NCBI GenBank assembly: GCA_964487255.1
Contig: CAZAQV010000012.1
Location: 1 to 64,000, forward strand
Direction of reading: 5' to 3'
Length of the DNA: 64,000 nucleotides
Source: CAZAQV01 sp964487255
GTDB lineage: Bacteria; Myxococcota_A; Polyangia; Polyangiales; CAZAQV01
Shown: piece by piece, positions 60,138 to 64,000 of the stretch
How the letters are laid out: every line of letters begins with the position of its first letter
Position numbering within the stretch: the stretch's first letter is position 1
Notes under the pieces: generated by a model
What the model was told of the DNA's origin: nothing
The model's database searches: none
What the model saw: only the letters and a program-made list of their open reading frames with translations
Translations under genes and position numbers: made by a program

Positions 60138-62024
60138 TCACCACGGGTTGACCACTTCACCGATCTTCTTATGGGGCCTCTTTGTTCGCGGCTTGCGCGT
60201 CTTTTTTGCGGGGCGTGGGGCGGGCGTGGAGGTCGACTTGGTTGGCAGCAAAAAGATAGCGCGTATTCGCGGAATCGAGTCCGTCTTGTTGTCTCTTGTT
60301 CGAAATTTCTGAAAACCATCGGCATATCCGCGAATCTCGACCCAGCTGCGGTCTGCAACCTGAATGGCCGCCGGGTAGGTCACCCATGCAGGACACTTGT
60401 CACCGGACGGACATTGTTTCAACAGAACTTGCACGCTCGTGTCATGACCGGACGCGCCGCTATGGTACACGTAACCTGAAAAGGCGACGGGAGTGCCCTC
60501 GATGGTCTCGGCTCGCTCGGTCAGGGCGGCATAATCGATCGTCTCATCGGCTTCGAACGTGCGGGCTGCCTGCGCAAGGTCGTCCACGCGCCGGATGGTG
60601 ATGCGCTGCTGCCGCGGAACAAAGCCTTCCTGACGTACGGTGAGCGTCGGCGAGTACTTGCCATGGGACTGCAACCTAAACAGCGAATGAAATAGACCGT
60701 TGCGAAGCCGGAGCTTCGTGCCGTCGAGTTCTACCGTCGCACCGTCGTGCACTTTGCCTCGCAGCACAACTGTGTCTTTGGTGGTTACGAAGTTGTCAGG
60801 AGGTTGCATCACCTGCAGATAAGCGACGGGTGCGTTGAAGATGTGCGTGCCTTGGTGGGAGTCGCCCTCCGGTGTTGTGATCGTGAACCGGCTATGATGC
60901 ACCATGCGGTCGTCGCTCGGTTCTGGCTCTTTGAGCGTGTATACGCGTTCGAAACGGTCTCCCGATGGCACGACCACGCGTTCATCGAGCGTGACTTTCG
61001 ACCCTTTTGGCGCACGGACGACGACGCGCAGCTCGGGTGGCTTGCGCGACAGTCGCTCCTGGTCGGCAAACACGTGAAAGGGCACGTCGACCTTCACAGA
61101 CTGATTGTGCCACGCGTCCCTGTTGGCGGGACGCCAACGAATATCAAACGACACGGTCCCCGGCGCCAGGTCTTGGTCGTCCAGGTTGAGGGTTGCACGA
61201 CCATTGTGGACGCTCACCTCTTGCTCCTTCCACGCGACCTTCAGTCCTTCGTCCGCGCCGTCGACTTGGAGGTTGAGCTTCGCGCCGTCGTCCCGCCACA
61301 CGTACTCGCCCACGAAGCTTACTTCGTGAAGCGATCCTGAACCGAGCCACGCGCCGACACCGATGGCAAAGAGTAGGAGGCCACCGCCGACCAGCCACCA
61401 ACTGCGCAGCAGTGAACGCGGACCCGGGAGGACGACGGGCTCGTCACCATCGTCTTGGTCACTGGGCGCGTCGGATTGCGCGTGCGCCACAGCGCGCGCA
61501 GGAGCGGTTGCAGCAGGCTCTGCAGGTGCGTGCGGATTGGGCGCTGGAGGCAGCGAGGGTGCGAGCCCCTCGGCGCTCTGCATTCCGAGCATCGTCTTGC
61601 CATGCGCCATGTCCGTGCCGTCGGGTAGCGCTTGTGGCAGGGCGGGCTGCGCCAGCACAGGGCTATCTCCGGGGCCGAGCATGCCCAGCATCGTCTTTTT
61701 TGCCTGCTTCGGCGCGGGCGTTTGCGGGACGGGCGTCTGCGGTTCGTCGAAGGCGCTGTAGCCGGCGAGCATGGTGTTCGACTTGCGCCTTAATTCGGAG
61801 TTCTTTCGCTCGCTTTTCCGCTCCTTGCTTGAAGTTGTAGCGTTGTCCGCCGCCTCTTCATCTTCGACCGGGGGTGGCTTCGGGGGCGGATGTGATTCGA
61901 GCGTGGGCGACAATGCGTCCGCGTGCCCCACCGTCTTGGGCTCAAGAAGGGACTGTCCACAGGAGCCGCAGAATCGAGCCTGCTTGTCGGCTTGTGCCCC
62001 ACAGTTTTGGCAGTGCATCGACAT
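60138..62024 (-). CDS. Zinc-ribbon single-pass membrane protein with TML motifs
   Basis: An N-terminal zinc ribbon (CQNCGAQADKQARFCGSCG, two CxxC pairs) is followed by a Lys/Glu-rich stretch and a disordered Pro/Ala segment. That segment carries three repeats of a threonine motif: SNTMLAG, KKTMLGM and GKTMLGM. After one membrane helix (~208-227, SWWLVGGGLLLFAIGVGAWL) come ~390 residues of beta-rich periplasmic domains, with a late CPSGDKCPAW. The arrangement zinc ribbon, TML motifs, helix, beta domains is seen in GltJ-like proteins of Myxococcota, where such threonines are candidate phosphorylation or FHA-docking sites. The precise role is unknown. It is upstream of queA. Confidence 0.82.
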   Translation of the reverse strand: MSMHCQNCGAQADKQARFCGSCGQSLLEPKTVGHADALSPTLESHPPPKPPPVEDEEAADNATTSSKERKSERKNSELRRKSNTMLAGYSAFDEPQTPVPQTPAPKQAKKTMLGMLGPGDSPVLAQPALPQALPDGTDMAHGKTMLGMQSAEGLAPSLPPAPNPHAPAEPAATAPARAVAHAQSDAPSDQDDGDEPVVLPGPRSLLRSWWLVGGGLLLFAIGVGAWLGSGSLHEVSFVGEYVWRDDGAKLNLQVDGADEGLKVAWKEQEVSVHNGRATLNLDDQDLAPGTVSFDIRWRPANRDAWHNQSVKVDVPFHVFADQERLSRKPPELRVVVRAPKGSKVTLDERVVVPSGDRFERVYTLKEPEPSDDRMVHHSRFTITTPEGDSHQGTHIFNAPVAYLQVMQPPDNFVTTKDTVVLRGKVHDGATVELDGTKLRLRNGLFHSLFRLQSHGKYSPTLTVRQEGFVPRQQRITIRRVDDLAQAARTFEADETIDYAALTERAETIEGTPVAFSGYVYHSGASGHDTSVQVLLKQCPSGDKCPAWVTYPAAIQVADRSWVEIRGYADGFQKFRTRDNKTDSIPRIRAIFLLPTKSTSTPAPRPAKKTRKPRTKRPHKKIGEVVNPW

Positions 62025-62059
62025 GCCATTCGATCATACACAATCTTAACCGATCGTGA

Positions 62060-62854
62060 CTACAGTCCGAGTACGTTGTTCATCGTGTAGCGTCCGGGTT
62101 CTTTACCCGTGATCCAGTGGGCTGCTCGCAGCGCGCCCTTCGCGAACAGGCCGCGATTCGATGCGCGGTGCGTCAGTTCGAGTCGCTCGCCATCACCTGC
62201 GAGAATCAATGTATGGTCGCCGACAACGTCGCCACCACGAAGCGTCATGATGCCGATCTGGTCGCTGGGACGAGCCCCGGTTTTGCCCTCGCGCCCGTAG
62301 ACCGCCTGTGAAGGCGAGAGGGATTTCGCATCACGCACGGCGTCGGCGATGGCGATGGCGGTACCGGAGGGAGCGTCGATTTTGCGGCGGTGGTGCATTT
62401 CGACGAGTTCGGCATCGAACCCTTGGCCTAGTGCCCGTGCGGCAAGGTTTGCGAGGTGGATCAGCACGTTCACGCCCAGACTAAAGTTTGCAGCGGTCAG
62501 CACGGCTGCGTGCTTTTGTAGCTCGGCGAGCTGGCTGGCGATCGTTTCGTCGGTACCCGTGGTACCCGAAACCAGCGCTACACCTGCACGGCTGCACGCA
62601 TCGATGAGTCGGGGCAACGCCGGCGGCAGTGAGAAGTCGATGACCACGTCGGCTTTGTCGAGCACGGCTTTCAGATCGGCGCCTACGCGCACGCCGCAAA
62701 CCTCTCGGCCCACGAGCTCTGCAAGGTCTTTGCCCAGTGCGTTCGAGCCATCGTGATCGATCGCGCCTACGAGCTGAACGCTCGAGTCTTCGAGCGCTGC
62801 TAGAGCGACTTCGCGGCCCATACGTCCGCCCGCGCCATGGATGACGAGCTTCAT
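62060..62854 (-). CDS. dapB: 4-hydroxy-tetrahydrodipicolinate reductase
   Basis: DapB reduces the dapA product to tetrahydrodipicolinate for lysine and peptidoglycan. The ATG at 62854 gives 264 residues: VIHGAGGRMGREVA for NAD(P)H, DFSLPPAL, SGTTGTDE, AANFSLGVNV, EMHHRRKIDAPSGTA (catalytic His and Lys) and GDVVGDHTL. It starts within the dapA stop (ATGA), so the two are co-translated. Confidence 0.96.
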   Translation of the reverse strand: MKLVIHGAGGRMGREVALAALEDSSVQLVGAIDHDGSNALGKDLAELVGREVCGVRVGADLKAVLDKADVVIDFSLPPALPRLIDACSRAGVALVSGTTGTDETIASQLAELQKHAAVLTAANFSLGVNVLIHLANLAARALGQGFDAELVEMHHRRKIDAPSGTAIAIADAVRDAKSLSPSQAVYGREGKTGARPSDQIGIMTLRGGDVVGDHTLILAGDGERLELTHRASNRGLFAKGALRAAHWITGKEPGRYTMNNVLGL

Positions 62855-63729
62855 GACAAGAGCCCGGCTTGCTGAAGTGTACTGCGAAGCGTGTCCTGCG
62901 TGACCTTGCTTGGCCACACCATGGGCAAGCGGATCTCCGGCTCGCACAAGCCGAGCTCACTGGCGATGAACTTGATAGGACCAGGGTTGCTTTCGAGAAA
63001 CATAGATTGGTGGACCGGCGCGAGACGCAGGTGTGCGCGACGGGCTTCGAGCCACTTGCCTTCGGCTGCAAGCGTCGTCACTTTGCTAACCTGAGACGGG
63101 AAGGCGTTGCATGTGACGCTGACCACGCCCTGTGCCCCGAGCGACATCATGGCTAGCGTCAGGGCATCGTCGCCCGATAGGACAGCGATGCGGTCACCGG
63201 CGCGGGCCAAGATTTCCTGCGCGCGAAGAACGTTTCCGGTCGCCTCTTTGATGGCAACAATTTCGCTTCGATCGAGGAGGCGTAACAAGGTCTCGATGTG
63301 AAGGTCGACACCCGTTCTGCCGGGAATATTGTAGAGCATCGTGGGCATCGAGCAGCTGTCGAGAATCGCTCGAAAATGCGCTTCGAGCCCGGCCTGCGTG
63401 GGTTTGTTGTAGTAGGGGCATACGAGCAGGAGCCCATCGGCGCCCTGCGCTTTCGCCTTTTTAGCGAGTTCGATGGAGTGTGCGGTCGACACCGTGCCCG
63501 CGCCGGCGATCACCGGAACCCGACCTTTGGTTTCGGCGACGACGGCCCCCACCACCAGGTCGTACTCTGCGCTGCTTAGCGTCACGCTCTCACCGGTCGT
63601 GCCGCAGGGGACCAGGCCACTTACGCCGCCTTCGATCTGCTTATTGACCAGTGCGCGGAGGGCGTCTTCATCCACTCCGCCGTCTTTCATCGGGGTGATC
63701 AGTGCTGGTAGGGTGCCCGCAAGTTCCAT
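62851..63729 (-). CDS. dapA: 4-hydroxy-tetrahydrodipicolinate synthase
   Basis: A Schiff-base aldolase condensing pyruvate and aspartate semialdehyde. The ATG at 63729 gives 292 residues: ALITPMKDGGVDEDAL, PCGTTGESVTLS, CPYYNKPTQAGL and the YNIPGRTG motif (catalytic Tyr), the Schiff-base lysine in VAIKEATG, and VTCNAFPS. Longer in-frame starts lie in the repeat-rich upstream region and are rejected. dapB follows with an ATGA overlap. Confidence 0.97.
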   Translation of the reverse strand: MELAGTLPALITPMKDGGVDEDALRALVNKQIEGGVSGLVPCGTTGESVTLSSAEYDLVVGAVVAETKGRVPVIAGAGTVSTAHSIELAKKAKAQGADGLLLVCPYYNKPTQAGLEAHFRAILDSCSMPTMLYNIPGRTGVDLHIETLLRLLDRSEIVAIKEATGNVLRAQEILARAGDRIAVLSGDDALTLAMMSLGAQGVVSVTCNAFPSQVSKVTTLAAEGKWLEARRAHLRLAPVHQSMFLESNPGPIKFIASELGLCEPEIRLPMVWPSKVTQDTLRSTLQQAGLLS

Positions 63730-63762
63730 ACGCCCTATATTGCACACGAACACGGAGTCATA

Positions 63763-63872
63763 AAGCCGTGAAGAGTCAGAAGTAGGGACACGATGAGCGT
63801 GCGAAGCCCGAGAAAGCCGATGTGCTAGGAGCACATCGCTGGTTTCGAAGCGAAGCCGTGAAGAGTCAGAAG
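63763..63872. repeat. Repeat cluster upstream of dapA (family D copy 2, direct repeat and hairpin)
   Basis: AAGCCGTGAAGAGTCAGAAG occurs exactly twice, at 63763-63782 and 63853-63872. The second is part of the 38-nt family D copy 63835-63872, which matches 11626-11663 in opposite orientation. Between them is a perfect 9-bp hairpin (CGATGTGCT, AGG, AGCACATCG; 63818-63838). With element A3 beginning two bases later, this whole stretch up to the window end holds no gene. Confidence 0.75.
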
Positions 63873-63874
63873 CT

Positions 63875-64000
63875 GAGATTGGTTTCAGGTTGGCTTGAGC
63901 TTGAGCGCCCCTGGACGAAGGGAGCGAAGACGTACGAAAGGTACTTCGAGCGACCGGAGGAAGCGGTAAGCCGAGCTCGGGCCAAGATGGAGCCGATCTA
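63875..64000 (+). ncRNA. Structured repeat element, copy A3 (candidate ncRNA)
   Basis: The third copy, 126 nt, ends at the last base of the window, so its far flank is not seen. P1 pairs 63876-63886 with 63989-63999 (11 pairs). P2 pairs GGCTTGAGCT (63892-63901) with AGCTCGGGCC (63974-63983), ten pairs including G-T. The internal loop AGGTT/AAGAT and the segments GGAGCGAAGACGTACGAAAG and GTAAGCC match A1. Hairpins GTAC-GAAAG-GTAC and ACCG-N7-CGGT can form in the middle. Confidence 0.65.

Noticed and set aside
1..64000. CRISPR array or prophage
   Set aside because: No regularly spaced repeats with unique spacers, no cas genes, and no phage structural, integrase or transposase genes were seen.

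Overview
The window is a high-GC (about 60% by eye) bacterial chromosome segment with closely packed genes, many four-base ATGA/GTGA overlaps and frequent GTG starts. The gene content points to a Myxococcota-type (deltaproteobacterial) organism. It includes a giant TPR protein, a pseudokinase-GYF-PglI/AgmX-like membrane protein, an FHA-GGDEF protein, a patatin, lipoproteins with thrombospondin-type-3, lamin-tail and PKD domains, UPF0182, and an Hsp70 paralogue with its own J protein. This taxonomic placement is an inference from gene content, not from a marker alignment.

Layout. 0.1-11.4 kb: TPR protein, pdxH, a cold-shock protein, a patatin, a large amidohydrolase/lamin-tail lipoprotein and a methyltransferase. 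11.4-16.2 kb: a repeat pair, tRNA-Leu(UAA), UPF0182, a terminator, tRNA-Pro(GGG), surE and apt. 16.2-28.5 kb: an unbroken run of minus-strand genes. It comprises a two-component system, two small membrane proteins, a DEAD-box helicase, the pseudokinase, an orphan SctJ/FliF-like ring lipoprotein, twin coiled-coil membrane proteins, pyrF, rlmB, pfkA and a cinA-like gene. 28.6-42.6 kb: metallophosphoesterase, gpsA, lon, three glycosyltransferase-type genes around a perfect 28-bp inverted repeat, FHA-GGDEF, pgi, a PilT-like ATPase and a SPOR protein. 42.8-49.1 kb: gyrA, a zinc-peptidase-like membrane protein, the lidless Hsp70/J pair and hisB. 49.2-59.1 kb: histidine genes hisH, hisA and hisF split by a secreted metalloprotease, a nucleotidyltransferase module, an AT-richer HigBA islet and a degenerate sensor kinase. 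59.1-64 kb: queA, a zinc-ribbon membrane protein, dapB and dapA.

The most striking undescribed items are two. The first is a dispersed element of about 126 nt, present three times (29794, 45976, 63875). Its two long-range stems are preserved by compensatory base changes and enclose an invariant internal loop, which is the signature of a structured RNA. The second is a neighbouring gene set at 19.5-23.8 kb: pseudokinase-GYF-TM-PglI protein, SctJ-like lipoprotein and two paralogous single-pass coiled-coil proteins. It looks like an uncharacterised envelope-spanning assembly related in parts to gliding and type III machinery. Also notable are an Hsp70 with no helical lid and a ~124-residue insertion before its interdomain linker, a perfect inverted duplication of a glycosyltransferase start region, and four further small repeat families.
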